From Salsipaludibacter sp963812245 (GTDB lineage Bacteria; Actinomycetota; Nitriliruptoria; Nitriliruptorales; Nitriliruptoraceae), in assembly GCA_963812245.1 (NCBI GenBank), contig CAWEUK010000003.1, forward strand, positions 124,001-188,000: DNA of 64,000 nt, written 5' to 3'. The position numbers and the translations under genes were made by a program. Position 1 is the first letter of the stretch; every line of letters starts with the position of its first letter. Shown here piece by piece: positions 52,724-61,674 of this stretch. The notes under the pieces are model-generated. The model saw nothing but the letters and a program-made list of their open reading frames with translations, had not been told where the DNA came from and searched no databases.

Positions 52724-54232
52724 GTGACCAGCGCGCCCACACCCGCCTTCAGCCATTCCTCCGAAGCCATCCCGGCACTGACCGCCGACGTGGTGGTCAT
52801 CGGCGTGACGTCGGGCGATGACGGCGTCGAGGTGGGTGCGAACGCAGCGGCGGTCGGGTCCGCCATCGGCATGGACATCGCCGCAGCCTGCGCGGCCGTG
52901 GGCATGGATGGCACCGTCGGGTCGACCGCACTGCTGCCCGGCGGCGGGGACATGGACGTGTCCCTGGTCGTGGTGGCAGGGCTGGGCGCCGCCAGCGACG
53001 TCGACCTGGATGCCGTGCGTGCCGCCAGTGCCGCCGCCACCAGCATCGCGGTGCGCAAGGAGACGCTGGCGACCCTGGTGCACACGGACGTCGACCTGGC
53101 CGACCGGGACGTTGCGCGTGCCATCGTCGAGGGCACCCGCCTGGCCCACCACAGCCTGCGCACCTACAAGGGTGACGACGACGTGCGCGCGCTGGCGACG
53201 GTGCTGGTGGTGGGGGGCGACGCCGATGCCATCGCTGCCGGCATCGAGTACGGCACGACCAGTGCCGCCGCGACGTTGCTGGCCCGGGACCTGGGCAACA
53301 CCCCGTCGGGTGACAAGCGGCCCCCGATGTATGCCGAGCGTGTGGTGGAGCTGTTCGCCGACCTGCCGGTCGAGGTCGAGGTGTGGGACCAGGCACGACT
53401 GGAGGCCGAGGGGTTCGGCGGTCACCTCGCGGTGGGAGCTGGTTCCGAGGTGGAATCGCGGTTCGTCCAGTTGCGCTACCGCCCGGACGGGGCCTCGCGC
53501 CACCTCGGACTGCTGGGCAAGGGCATCACCTTCGACTCGGGTGGCCTGTCGTTGAAGCCGCCCAAGGGCATGGAGTGGATGAAGATCGACATGGCAGGGT
53601 CGGCCACGGTGGTCGCCACGGTGTGGGCGGCTGCCACCGCAGGCCTGGCGGTCAACCTCACCGGCTTCCTGTGCATGGCCGAGAACATGCCGTCCGGGAC
53701 CGCCACGCGCCCCGGTGACGTGATCACGATGCACGGCGGCACCACCGTCGAGGTGCTCAACACCGATGCCGAGGGTCGCCTGGTCATGGCTGATGGCCTG
53801 GCCTGGAGTGCGACCTACGAACTGGACGCGCTGGTCGATGCCGCCACGCTGACCGGTGCTGCCCTGCACGCGGTCGGTCCCAAGTACACGGCACTCATGG
53901 CCAACGACGACGAGTTGGCCGACCAGTTGCTCGCTGCTGCCGAGGGTGCCGCCGAGCCGATGGCGCGCCTGCCGCTGGCGGTGCGCGAGTACGACGAGGA
54001 CCTCAAGAGCGACATCGCCGACATCCGCAGCACCGGCGGCAGCGCTGCCGGCACGATCAGGGCCGCGCTGTTCCTGCGGCGCTTCGTTCCCGAGGGCACG
54101 CCCTGGGCGCACCTGGACATCGCTGGGGCAGCCTGGAACGACGCGGGTCCCTGGGGTGGCTACGTGCCCAAGGGCGCCACCGGCGTGCCCGTGCGCACGC
54201 TGTTGGACTGGGTGGCGGGCCAGGCCGGCTGA
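52724..54232 (+). CDS. pepA: Leucyl aminopeptidase (M17)
   Basis: 502-residue di-metal aminopeptidase with the M17 signature NTDAEGRL. The metal-site Lys and Asp are in LGKGITFDSGGLSLKPPKGM and KIDMAGSATVVATVW. The catalytic Arg is in DAEGRLVMADG. The N-terminal alpha/beta domain is the usual one. GTG 52724 is preceded by AGGGAT. Broad-range removal of N-terminal residues in the cytoplasm. Confidence 0.92.
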   Translation: MTSAPTPAFSHSSEAIPALTADVVVIGVTSGDDGVEVGANAAAVGSAIGMDIAAACAAVGMDGTVGSTALLPGGGDMDVSLVVVAGLGAASDVDLDAVRAASAAATSIAVRKETLATLVHTDVDLADRDVARAIVEGTRLAHHSLRTYKGDDDVRALATVLVVGGDADAIAAGIEYGTTSAAATLLARDLGNTPSGDKRPPMYAERVVELFADLPVEVEVWDQARLEAEGFGGHLAVGAGSEVESRFVQLRYRPDGASRHLGLLGKGITFDSGGLSLKPPKGMEWMKIDMAGSATVVATVWAAATAGLAVNLTGFLCMAENMPSGTATRPGDVITMHGGTTVEVLNTDAEGRLVMADGLAWSATYELDALVDAATLTGAALHAVGPKYTALMANDDELADQLLAAAEGAAEPMARLPLAVREYDEDLKSDIADIRSTGGSAAGTIRAALFLRRFVPEGTPWAHLDIAGAAWNDAGPWGGYVPKGATGVPVRTLLDWVAGQAG

Positions 54233-54461
54233 CCACCTGCGCACCACAGCGAGCGGGCCCGCCGGCGCAGCGCGGGGGACGAGTTCGCGGTTGGACGGTC
54301 GGACTGGCACCCTGTCCGGTCGATGCTGCCCCATCGCCACGCCCGGGCCACCCCACCGCGTCGCACCCCGTCGCGGTCGTCAATCCCGGGTCGCATCGAA
54401 CGCTCCCGCGGTCGCCACACCGGGCCCGCAGCCACTCCTCCTTCGACCAAGGCCCCTCGTC

Positions 54462-55298
54462 GTGGACGCTCCCGCCGCAGTGCTGTCGCTCATCCTGGTC
54501 GAGTTCGCCGTCGGCGGACTCGTCCTGACCTGGTTCGCCCCGACCTGGGGCAACGTGCGCCATGGCTACGAGATGCTGATGGGCAGTTCCCTGGCGCTGA
54601 TGCTGTGGGGGGCATGGGCCGCGCTGCAGACGCCGATGGCAACCGTGGTGGACGAGTCGGCGGAGGCCGCGTCGCTGGTGCTGTGGACGTCGCGCGGACT
54701 GGCTGCCGCAGCGATCCTCACCGCCGTGGCCGTCGTGGTCCTGGCCCTGCGGCAGTCGGCGACCATCGCGCGCATCGCCGGGGGCCTGGGCGCACTCGTG
54801 GGCGTCGCGACGCTGGTGCCACTGGCCGGTCTGCGGGCGCTGACGAACGGCAGCTGGGGGATTGGCGTCCTGGAGCTGGTGCTGGGCTCGGTGTTCCTGG
54901 GTGGCATCTGGGCCGGCATGATCCTGGGCCACTGGTACCTGGTCGAGCGGCGCCTCTCGAACCGGTACATGGTGTGGATGGCCAAGTTCAACATCGGGTC
55001 GGTCGTCGCCGGACTCGCATCGGTGGCCCTGTCGGGCATCAACGCGGTGCCCTGTGAGGGCTTGAGCGGTGCCGACCTGGACGTGTGCGCCCGCACCCTT
55101 TCCCCGTTGTTGACGGTGGGCAACCTGACCCTGTGGATCGGCTACGGCGTCATCGCACTGATCGCGGTGATCGCCGGCTTCAACCTCAAGCTCGCCAACG
55201 AGGGTGGCCGTTCCATCCAGGCGTCGACGGGAATGTTCTACCTGGCCGTGATCCTGGCCCCGGCCGCCGAGTTCGCGGCCAAGCTTCGGTTCTTCTAG
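54462..55298 (+). CDS. Conserved multi-pass membrane protein of unknown function
   Basis: 278 residues with about eight helices. Distinct loops are WFAPTWGNVRHGYEML and ILGHWYLVERRLSNRYMVWM, the latter with His and aromatic residues that could bind haem or quinone. Cys in AVPCEGLSGADLDVCARTL could form an external disulfide. The architecture recalls haem- or quinone-binding anchors, but no family is recognised. GTG 54462 is the likely start. The 229 bases before it hold nothing I can name. Confidence 0.55.
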   Translation: MDAPAAVLSLILVEFAVGGLVLTWFAPTWGNVRHGYEMLMGSSLALMLWGAWAALQTPMATVVDESAEAASLVLWTSRGLAAAAILTAVAVVVLALRQSATIARIAGGLGALVGVATLVPLAGLRALTNGSWGIGVLELVLGSVFLGGIWAGMILGHWYLVERRLSNRYMVWMAKFNIGSVVAGLASVALSGINAVPCEGLSGADLDVCARTLSPLLTVGNLTLWIGYGVIALIAVIAGFNLKLANEGGRSIQASTGMFYLAVILAPAAEFAAKLRFF

Positions 55299-55346
55299 CG
55301 CCGGCGGCCGACTTCAGGCTTCGGTCCTTGTTGCCGTGACCGGTGT

Positions 55347-55925
55347 TCAGGCGTCGTCGTCGTGGTCACGCAGGCAGATCACCAGGCCGCCGTCCGAGTC
55401 CAGCGCCACGCGCTGGACCCACGGTGACCCCGCCAGTGTTGCCGCCGCGTCGTCGTCGACCTCGCCCTCGGCACGGATGACCACGATCCCACCGACCTTG
55501 AGCAGCCGCGCGGCCGTGTCCACCAACTCCGCCGTCACGACGGGCCCCTGGAGCAGCACCAGGTCGTAGTTGCCGTCGGACAGTCGCACGGCGGTCTCGA
55601 CCGGGTCGCCCTGGATCAGTCGAACGTGGTCCGCGATGCCCAGGTCACCCAGGGCATCGGTCATGAGGGCGTGGCGGCGGCCGTCCGGCTCGATGCAGGT
55701 CACGATGCCCCGAGCGACCATGCCGGCCAGCAACCAGGCCGTGGCGATGCCGCCGGCGCTGCCCGCGACGACGGCGTGGCGAACGCCGTGCTGGTCGGCG
55801 ATGTGCGCCAACAGCGCCCCGGTGCCGGCGTCCGGAACCTCGACCGCCTGGCCGACTCGGGCGCGCACCGAGCGCATCGCCTCGTCCTCGGGATGCAGTG
55901 TTGCCTGCAGGGTCGTGATGTCCAC
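55347..55925 (-). CDS. O-methyltransferase-like protein
   Basis: 192-residue class I Rossmann methyltransferase of the YrrM/caffeoyl-CoA OMT type: AVVAGSAGGIATAWLLAGM (motif I), VTCIEPDGRRHALMTDALG, GDPVETAVRLSDGNYDLVLL and LLKVGGIVVIRAEGEVDDD. GTG 55925 is preceded by TTGGAG. In mycobacteria a related gene lies next to sigE-rseA-htrA; here it is directly divergent from htrA with no sigma factor in between. Confidence 0.78.
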   Translation of the reverse strand: MDITTLQATLHPEDEAMRSVRARVGQAVEVPDAGTGALLAHIADQHGVRHAVVAGSAGGIATAWLLAGMVARGIVTCIEPDGRRHALMTDALGDLGIADHVRLIQGDPVETAVRLSDGNYDLVLLQGPVVTAELVDTAARLLKVGGIVVIRAEGEVDDDAAATLAGSPWVQRVALDSDGGLVICLRDHDDDA

Positions 55926-55936
55926 GGTTGCTCCAA

Positions 55937-55970
55937 TGGTGCGCGAGTTCGTGTGGTGCGCGAGTTCGTG
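55937..55970. repeat. 17-bp exact tandem repeat upstream of the O-methyltransferase
   Basis: TGGTGCGCGAGTTCGTG occurs at 55937-55953 and 55954-55970, starting 12 bases upstream of the GTG. A 10-bp palindrome GTTGCGCAAC follows at 56000-56009. Both lie in the divergent O-methyltransferase/htrA promoter region and may be regulator sites. Confidence 0.75.
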
Positions 55971-56122
55971 CCGCGTCCATGTTGGTCGATGGCACGGTTG
56001 TTGCGCAACGATAGCGCTGTGGTTCACGGTGCGGGGGCAAACCGCCTGGAGGTCGCTCGCCGGCACCACGGCGCGGGCGCTGGACAGGCCAATGGGGCAG
56101 CGGGCGGTGTCCGGCTCGGGGG

Positions 56123-56128
56123 TACGTT
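56123..56128 (+). promoter_or_regulatory. Possible -10 box for htrA
   Basis: TACGTT, 25 bases upstream of the htrA ATG. Confidence 0.3.
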
Positions 56129-56153
56129 GGCGGCGCGACTGCAAAGGCAACGG

Positions 56154-57545
56154 ATGTCTCCAGAATCGTCGCCGGCTGACACCGGCACCCACCAGACGCC
56201 ATCACCTGTGCCGCCTCCACCAGCACGACCCTCGGGTCGTGTCCCGTCGGGGTCAGCGTCGTCCAATGGTGGGCCCACACCGGGCTGGCCGGTGGGTCCC
56301 CCCGTGCCCGGTGCCGCCCCGCGCGCCATGACACCGCCGGCCTCGTGGCAGTCCGGACACGCCGGTCCGGGCTCACCCTCGGGGTCGGTGCGTCCGCCCG
56401 ACTCGACCGGCACCGTCTCCCCGCCGTCCCGTCAGCCTCGCAGCGGCCGCTTCCTTGCCTTCGTCCTTGCCCTGGTGGGTGCGGTCGTCGGTTCCTTCAT
56501 CACGCTGGGGGTGACCGACCAGTTCCCCGGCCAGGCCGCCGCCGAGCAGGACGAGACGGCATCGTCGACCATCGGGGCGCGGGCACCGATCGTCATCGAG
56601 AACCTCGAGGATGCGTCCGCGGTCAGCGTGGTCGCCGCCGCCGTGACCCCGTCGGTCGTCCGGGTCAACATCGCCGGAACCGTGGGTGGTGCCGAGCAGG
56701 ACCTGGGCCTGGGCTCGGGGGTCGTGTACACGTCCGACGGCTACATCATCACCAACAACCACGTGGTCGAGGACGCCGAGGTCGTGACGGTCAAGTTGGC
56801 CAACGGCGAGGAGTTCGACGCCGAGGTCATCGGGACCGACCCCAGTTCCGACCTGGCGGTGGTCAAGATCGCGGCCACGGGACTCCCACCGATCCCACAG
56901 CGTGACGACGAACCACCCGTCGTCGGTGAGACCGCCATCGCGATCGGGTCACCCTTCGGCCTCGATGCCACCGTCACGGCCGGCGTCGTGTCGGCCGTCG
57001 GTCGCGACATCACCGTTCCCGACCCCGTCTCCGGACGCGTCGAGGTGGTGCCCGCCGTCATCCAGACCGACGCCGCCATCAACCCCGGCAACTCCGGCGG
57101 TGCCCTGGTCGACAACCGCGGGCGCCTGCTGGGCATCAACACCGCCATCTACACCGAGTCGGGCGGCTCGCAGGGCGTTGGGTTCGCCATCCCCGAGGAG
57201 CAGGCCTTCGCGGTGGCGGACCAGCTCATCGCCACCGGCGAGGTCCAGCATGCCTTCCTGGGTGTGAGCGGCCTGGACGTGACCCCGCAGGTGGCCGACC
57301 GCATGGCGTTGCCCGAGGATGCCGGCGCGCTGTTGACCGAGATCACCCAGGGCTCCGGCGCCGACGAGGCCGGGCTGCGCGTCGACGACATCATCGTGGG
57401 CGTCAACGACATCGAGATCACGACCGTGACCGACCTGGTCGTGGCGATTCGCAGTCAGTCACCCGGTGACGAGGTGGACATCCACTACTACCGGGACGGC
57501 GAGGAAGAAACGGTGTCGATCGTGCTCGGCGAGCAGGACTCGTGA
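56154..57545 (+). CDS. htrA: HtrA/DegP-family serine protease
   Basis: 463-residue envelope protease. A disordered Pro/Ser-rich cytoplasmic N-terminus of about 95 residues precedes one helix (FLAFVLALVGAVVGSFITLG). The trypsin-like domain has the triad: His in IITNNHVVEDAE, Asp in SSDLAVVKI, Ser in NPGNSGGALVDNRG. One PDZ domain follows (FLGVSGLDVTPQ, DEAGLRVDDIIVGVNDIEI). AAAGG precedes the ATG. This is the arrangement of mycobacterial HtrA, a stress protease and chaperone. tatB follows. Confidence 0.9.
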   Translation: MSPESSPADTGTHQTPSPVPPPPARPSGRVPSGSASSNGGPTPGWPVGPPVPGAAPRAMTPPASWQSGHAGPGSPSGSVRPPDSTGTVSPPSRQPRSGRFLAFVLALVGAVVGSFITLGVTDQFPGQAAAEQDETASSTIGARAPIVIENLEDASAVSVVAAAVTPSVVRVNIAGTVGGAEQDLGLGSGVVYTSDGYIITNNHVVEDAEVVTVKLANGEEFDAEVIGTDPSSDLAVVKIAATGLPPIPQRDDEPPVVGETAIAIGSPFGLDATVTAGVVSAVGRDITVPDPVSGRVEVVPAVIQTDAAINPGNSGGALVDNRGRLLGINTAIYTESGGSQGVGFAIPEEQAFAVADQLIATGEVQHAFLGVSGLDVTPQVADRMALPEDAGALLTEITQGSGADEAGLRVDDIIVGVNDIEITTVTDLVVAIRSQSPGDEVDIHYYRDGEEETVSIVLGEQDS

Positions 57546-57591
57546 CGCGATCGCACCGGCGGCGCGCATGGTCGTCGCTGCGGCGACCTCG

Positions 57592-57597
57592 TAGGCT
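57592..57597 (+). promoter_or_regulatory. Possible -10 box for tatB
   Basis: TAGGCT, 45 bases upstream of the GTG start, identical to boxes before two other genes. Confidence 0.35.
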
Positions 57598-57642
57598 GGA
57601 CACGGCCGGCAGCCGTCGCCGGGACCGACGTGAGGACGCCGC

Positions 57643-57954
57643 GTGACCAATGCCCTGGGATGGCAGGAGATCCTGGTCATCGTGATCGTCGGCCTCATCG
57701 TCTTCGGCCCCGACAAGATGCCGGGCATGGCCCGCAAGGGTGCCCAGTGGCTGGCCAAGTTCCGCGCCCAGGCTTCCGAGGCGGTCGACGAGTTGCGCCG
57801 CGCGGCCGACATCGCCGACATCGAGGACGAGGTCAAGGCAGTCTCGGCCGACATGCGCCGGATGCGTGACATGGTCACCAATCCGGTCGGCGCCTCGACT
57901 GATGCGCCACGCCGCGCCGATGCGCCGCCGCCGGTCGATCTCGAGGCGACGTGA
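57643..57954 (+). CDS. tatB: Sec-independent translocase protein TatB
   Basis: 103 residues with a single N-terminal helix (GWQEILVIVIVGLIVFGPDK), the FGP hinge, and an amphipathic helix (MARKGAQWLAKFRAQASEAV), the TatA/TatB plan; the longer, acidic second helix and the htrA neighbourhood favour TatB. It overlaps the PAP2 gene by GTGA. tatA/tatC are not in the window. Confidence 0.85.
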   Translation: MTNALGWQEILVIVIVGLIVFGPDKMPGMARKGAQWLAKFRAQASEAVDELRRAADIADIEDEVKAVSADMRRMRDMVTNPVGASTDAPRRADAPPPVDLEAT

Positions 57955-58550
57955 GCCGGCGCAGACGTGCTGGCGAAGCCGTGGCCGCGGTGGCCGCCAT
58001 CGGTGGCATCGCGGTGTCCTGGCGGCTTGCCAACGCCGGCGAGGACAACGCCCTGGATGCGGTTGCCGACGCCATTCGCACGCCACGAGGCACGTTCGTC
58101 GACTGGGTCGTGGCCGCCACCACCGACATCGGCTCCGTCTTCGGACTGGCAGGCATGACCGCCGCGGTCGCGATGGGGATCGATCGTCACACGGCCGCCG
58201 AGGTGGCGGGTGCTGGCTCCATCGGGTGGGTCCTGGGCCAGGCCACCAAGCCGCTGGCCGAGCGCCAGCGGCCCTACGAGACGGGCCTGGCGGCGTTGTT
58301 GGTGCACCCGCCAGCGGGGTCGTCGTGGCCGTCCGGGCACACCGCCGTCGCCAGTGCCGTGGCGACCGTGCTGGCCGCGCGGGGACCGGCAACGACCACC
58401 GTGGCCGGCCTGCTGGCCGGATGGGTGGGCGTCACGCGGGTCTACGTGGGGGCCCACCATCCATCCGACGTCGTGGGCGGTGCCGGCATCGGGGTGCTGT
58501 CGGGGCTCACTGCCCGGATCATCGCCCGGGGGCTGTCCCGGCGCACGTGA
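57951..58550 (+). CDS. PAP2-family phosphatase
   Basis: 199-residue integral membrane phosphatase with the three PAP2 motifs: KPLAERQRPYETG, SSWPSGHTAVASAV and RVYVGAHHPSDVVGGAG. It probably acts on a lipid phosphate such as decaprenyl diphosphate or phosphatidate. GTG 57951 overlaps the tatB stop. Confidence 0.85.
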   Translation: MSRRRRAGEAVAAVAAIGGIAVSWRLANAGEDNALDAVADAIRTPRGTFVDWVVAATTDIGSVFGLAGMTAAVAMGIDRHTAAEVAGAGSIGWVLGQATKPLAERQRPYETGLAALLVHPPAGSSWPSGHTAVASAVATVLAARGPATTTVAGLLAGWVGVTRVYVGAHHPSDVVGGAGIGVLSGLTARIIARGLSRRT

Positions 58551-58666
58551 CCAACGCGTGGCCCGGGCAGGCACGCAGGACCGGATGCCTGGTCGAGCCC
58601 CGGGTCGGACGTGCGCAGGTCAGACCCTGGTCAGATGCCCGGGCCGGTCGGGCTCAAGCACCCCGG

Positions 58667-59779
58667 TCAGACACTCAGGGGCAGCGAGCGGCCGATGACG
58701 GAGTTGGCGCGGGCGATGATGTCGTCCGCGACCTTGGTGATCTCGATGGAGGCAAGGGCGTCGGGATCGGCGGCCACGATCGGCACACCTTCGTCGGAGC
58801 CCGCTCGCAGTCGCGGGTCGATCGGGATGCGCGCCAGCAGCTTCGTCCCCAGTTCGTCGGCCAGCAACTGGCCGCCACCTGAGCCGAAGATCTCGTGCAC
58901 GGTCCCGGTGGCCGGATCGGTGAAGCCGGTCATGTTCTCGATCACGCCGGCCACGCTCATGCCGGTCTCCTCGGTGGCCTTGCCCGCCCGCAGCGCCACC
59001 TTCTGGGCGGCAGGTTGGGGGGTCGTGACCACGAGCATCTCGGCATTGGGCAGCATCTGGGCCAGCGAGATGGCGACGTCACCGGTCCCCGGTGGCAGGT
59101 CCATCAGCAGGAAGTCGAGTTCGCCCCAGTAGACGTCGGCCAGGAACTGCTGCAGCGCACGATGCAGCATCGGACCCCGCCAGATGACCGAGCGGTCCGG
59201 GTCGGTGAAGAAGCCGATGGAGATGAGCTTGACCCCGTGGGCCTGCAGCGGCATCACCATGCCCTCGAACGCGACGGGGCGCCCTTCGGCACCCATCATG
59301 CGTGGGATCGAGTAGCCCCAGATGTCGGCGTCGAGGATGCCGACCTCCTTGCCCTGCCTGGCCAGCGCCACCGCGAGGTTGGCGGTGACGGAGGACTTGC
59401 CGACGCCGCCCTTGCCGGAGGCGATCGCGACGACGCGGGTCTTTGAGTCGGCCTGGGCGAACGGGATGTTCATGTCGGCGTTGCCGCTGCCGCGCTCGGC
59501 GCGCAGGGACGACGACAGGCTCGAACGCTCCTCCTCGGTCATGGCTCCGAACGCGACCTGGACGTCGGTGACGTCGTCGAGTCGCTGCACGGCGGCAGTC
59601 ACCTCGCGCGTGATGGTGTCCTTGAGCGGGCACCCCGGCACGGTCAGCTTGATCTTGACACCCACCCGGGAGCCCTCGATGACCACTTCCTCGACCATGC
59701 CGAGCTCGGTGATCGGCTTGCCGATCTCGGGGTCGTCGACGGTGGCGAGTTGCTCGAGTACTGCGTCCTTGGTGGGCAC
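58667..59779 (-). CDS. mrp: Mrp/NBP35-family iron-sulfur cluster carrier
   Basis: 370-residue P-loop ATPase. An N-terminal MIP18/PaaD-like domain (VDDPEIGKPITELGMVEEV, VPGCPLKDTITREV) precedes the NTPase with the deviant Walker A IASGKGGVGKSSVTANLAVA. WGYSIPRMMG and LMDLPPGTGDVAISLAQ follow. The usual CxxC near the C-terminus is absent: this position reads GSGGGQLLADELG. GGAGG precedes GTG 59779. Cluster carrier or assembly factor; convergent with PAP2. Confidence 0.9.
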   Translation of the reverse strand: MPTKDAVLEQLATVDDPEIGKPITELGMVEEVVIEGSRVGVKIKLTVPGCPLKDTITREVTAAVQRLDDVTDVQVAFGAMTEEERSSLSSSLRAERGSGNADMNIPFAQADSKTRVVAIASGKGGVGKSSVTANLAVALARQGKEVGILDADIWGYSIPRMMGAEGRPVAFEGMVMPLQAHGVKLISIGFFTDPDRSVIWRGPMLHRALQQFLADVYWGELDFLLMDLPPGTGDVAISLAQMLPNAEMLVVTTPQPAAQKVALRAGKATEETGMSVAGVIENMTGFTDPATGTVHEIFGSGGGQLLADELGTKLLARIPIDPRLRAGSDEGVPIVAADPDALASIEITKVADDIIARANSVIGRSLPLSV

Positions 59780-59838
59780 TGAAACCTCCGTGGATGGTGA
59801 TGTCGGCGTGTGCTCCCACGCCGGCGACCGGTATCGGC

Positions 59839-59844
59839 ATCGTA
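59839..59844 (-). promoter_or_regulatory. Possible -10 box for mrp
   Basis: TACGAT on the minus strand, 59 bases before the mrp start. Confidence 0.3.
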
Positions 59845-59890
59845 TCGCCGGGCCCGTGGGACCCATGCGCCCCGCAGTGGCGGGAGCCAG

Positions 59891-59896
59891 TAGGGT
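59891..59896 (+). promoter_or_regulatory. Possible -10 box for the LppM-like gene
   Basis: TAGGGT, 61 bases before the GTG at 59958. Confidence 0.3.
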
Positions 59897-59957
59897 GCGC
59901 CCCGATCCGACCCGTGGTCAGCCGACCGGGTCGCGCCAGCCGACCGGGACCTTGGCC

Positions 59958-60725
59958 GTGCCACGTCATCCACACTCGCTCCGCCTCGCGACCGGTGCCG
60001 CGGCACTGGCCGTGACCTTGGCGGGCTGTCGTGTGGACGTCGCCAGCGAGATCGACATCACCGACACGGGCACCGGCACGCTGGCGGTGACCGTGCAGGT
60101 CGACACCGAGACTGCTGCCACGCTGACGGCGCTCGGCCTGTCGCTGCGGCCAGCCGCCGTGGCAGGTTGGGAATCCGAGGAGTCGACCAGCGACGATGCC
60201 CACGAGGTCGTGGTCAGCACGTCGTTCGCCACGCCGGAGGAACTGACCGCGCGCGTGGACGAGTTGTCCTTGGGCCTGGACGGTGAGGACCCCGCCGTCC
60301 TGACCGACGTGACGCTGGTGGTCGCCGACGACGGCGCCGCCACCTTCGACGGGATGGCCGGCCTGCGGCTGCCGTCCTCGGCGGGTGCTGACGCCGCGGG
60401 GTGGCCGACTGCCGAGGAGTTGCAGGCGCTGGCCGGCGACGTGACCGCATCGCTGGCGGTCACCTTCCCGGGAACGGTCGAGGAGTCGAATGCGACCACG
60501 GTCGACGAGCGCACGGCCACGTGGGACCTGGCGGTGGGTTCGCTGCAACCGGTCACGGCCGCCAGTGCCCCACCGTCGTTGTGGCAGCAGGGATGGTTGC
60601 GGTGGGCGGCCGGCGCGGCACTGCTGGTGCTGCTGCTCGTGACGGTCGTGGTGGCCCGGCGCAGCCGACGTCGGCGGGTCGAGGCGCCACTGGGGCGTGT
60701 CGATCGCATGCGGCTGGATCGCTGA
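59958..60725 (+). CDS. LppM-like lipoprotein (DUF3153 type)
   Basis: 255 residues. Signal and lipobox RLATGAAALAVTLAGCRVDV, a beta-rich extracellular domain (ASEIDITDTGTGTLAVTVQV), and a C-terminal helix (WAAGAALLVLLLVTVVVARR) with a basic tail. The double anchor resembles mycobacterial LppM. Start could be GTG 59958 or TTG 59952. Function unknown in general. Confidence 0.7.
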   Translation: MPRHPHSLRLATGAAALAVTLAGCRVDVASEIDITDTGTGTLAVTVQVDTETAATLTALGLSLRPAAVAGWESEESTSDDAHEVVVSTSFATPEELTARVDELSLGLDGEDPAVLTDVTLVVADDGAATFDGMAGLRLPSSAGADAAGWPTAEELQALAGDVTASLAVTFPGTVEESNATTVDERTATWDLAVGSLQPVTAASAPPSLWQQGWLRWAAGAALLVLLLVTVVVARRSRRRRVEAPLGRVDRMRLDR

Positions 60726-60743
60726 GGTCGGTCGCCGCCGGTG

Positions 60744-61520
60744 TCAGGCTGGCTGGAGGGTCAGGGCCACCATGGTTGCCTCGGTGCGCCAGCGTTCGAG
60801 CGCATCGGGACCGTCCTGGAGGTTGAGGCGCTTGCCCATGCCCAGGGCGGCGACCTTCTCCCATTCGTCCGAGTCCGGTTCCACGATCCGGACGTCGGCG
60901 GGGATGACCCCGATGGCAGCCTTGACGTCCTTGGACTTGATGTGCACGTCAACCTGGGTCGTGCGCTCGATGTTGGGCAGCTCCATCTCGCCCCCACCAT
61001 GGATGAGGTAGAGGTCACGGCCCTGCTGGACGTACCAGACCGGGCGGGTCACGTTGCCGCCGCGAGGCTGGGGAATGCTCACCCAGGCGATCGAGCCCTT
61101 CTTGAGGGCGGTCTGGGCGGCATCTCCGACCACGCCCAGCGCCTTGGCGGACTGGTCGGCATCGATGAACAGGGGGACGCGACCGATCTCGGCACCGTCC
61201 ATCAGGAAGACCAACCGGTGCTCGTCGGCGCTGGCGATCTCGAGCGGCGTGCGGATCGTGTCGCGGAACAGGTCCTCGAACATCTGGCCCCGGAGTTCGA
61301 TGACGCGCCAGGGGCGTTGCCACACCACCACGTCGTCGCCGTCCAGGACGAGGATCGACTCCTCGTAGCGTCCCTGCGCACCCTTGTAGACCCGGTTGAT
61401 GTGGAAGGGCCGAGCGCTGCCGGGCAGTTCCCCGACCACCCTGAGGACCGGATCGGGATAGCCCTGCTCGTCGAAGGTCGCGGCGTCGTAGGCCATGGCG
61501 GACAGCAGTTCGACGGGCAT
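60744..61520 (-). CDS. Hypothetical protein with possible split-barrel region
   Basis: 258 residues, no signal peptide or helix. Conserved-looking segments are RPFHINRVYKGAQGRYEESI, RPVWYVQQGRDLYLIHGGGE and MELPNIERTTQVDVHIKSKD; the last two recall the strands of PPOX split barrels, but I cannot assign a family. The C-terminus is LERWRTEATMVALTLQPA. Divergent from the PHP gene. Confidence 0.6.
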   Translation of the reverse strand: MPVELLSAMAYDAATFDEQGYPDPVLRVVGELPGSARPFHINRVYKGAQGRYEESILVLDGDDVVVWQRPWRVIELRGQMFEDLFRDTIRTPLEIASADEHRLVFLMDGAEIGRVPLFIDADQSAKALGVVGDAAQTALKKGSIAWVSIPQPRGGNVTRPVWYVQQGRDLYLIHGGGEMELPNIERTTQVDVHIKSKDVKAAIGVIPADVRIVEPDSDEWEKVAALGMGKRLNLQDGPDALERWRTEATMVALTLQPA

Positions 61521-61560
61521 GACGTCTCGTTCGCATGTGGCTGGGCTGGTCGTGACGGCA

Positions 61561-61566
61561 AGGATA
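61561..61566 (-). promoter_or_regulatory. Possible -10 box for the hypothetical gene at 61520
   Basis: TATCCT on the minus strand, 40 bases before the ATG. Confidence 0.3.
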
Positions 61567-61674
61567 GTCGTGTCGTGGCACCCTGAGTCCCACGCCGCGC
61601 GACCCCCCACGCTCCGCCACAGTCGCAGCGCCGGGACACCACACGCCACGACTCGACAACGACACAGGATGACC

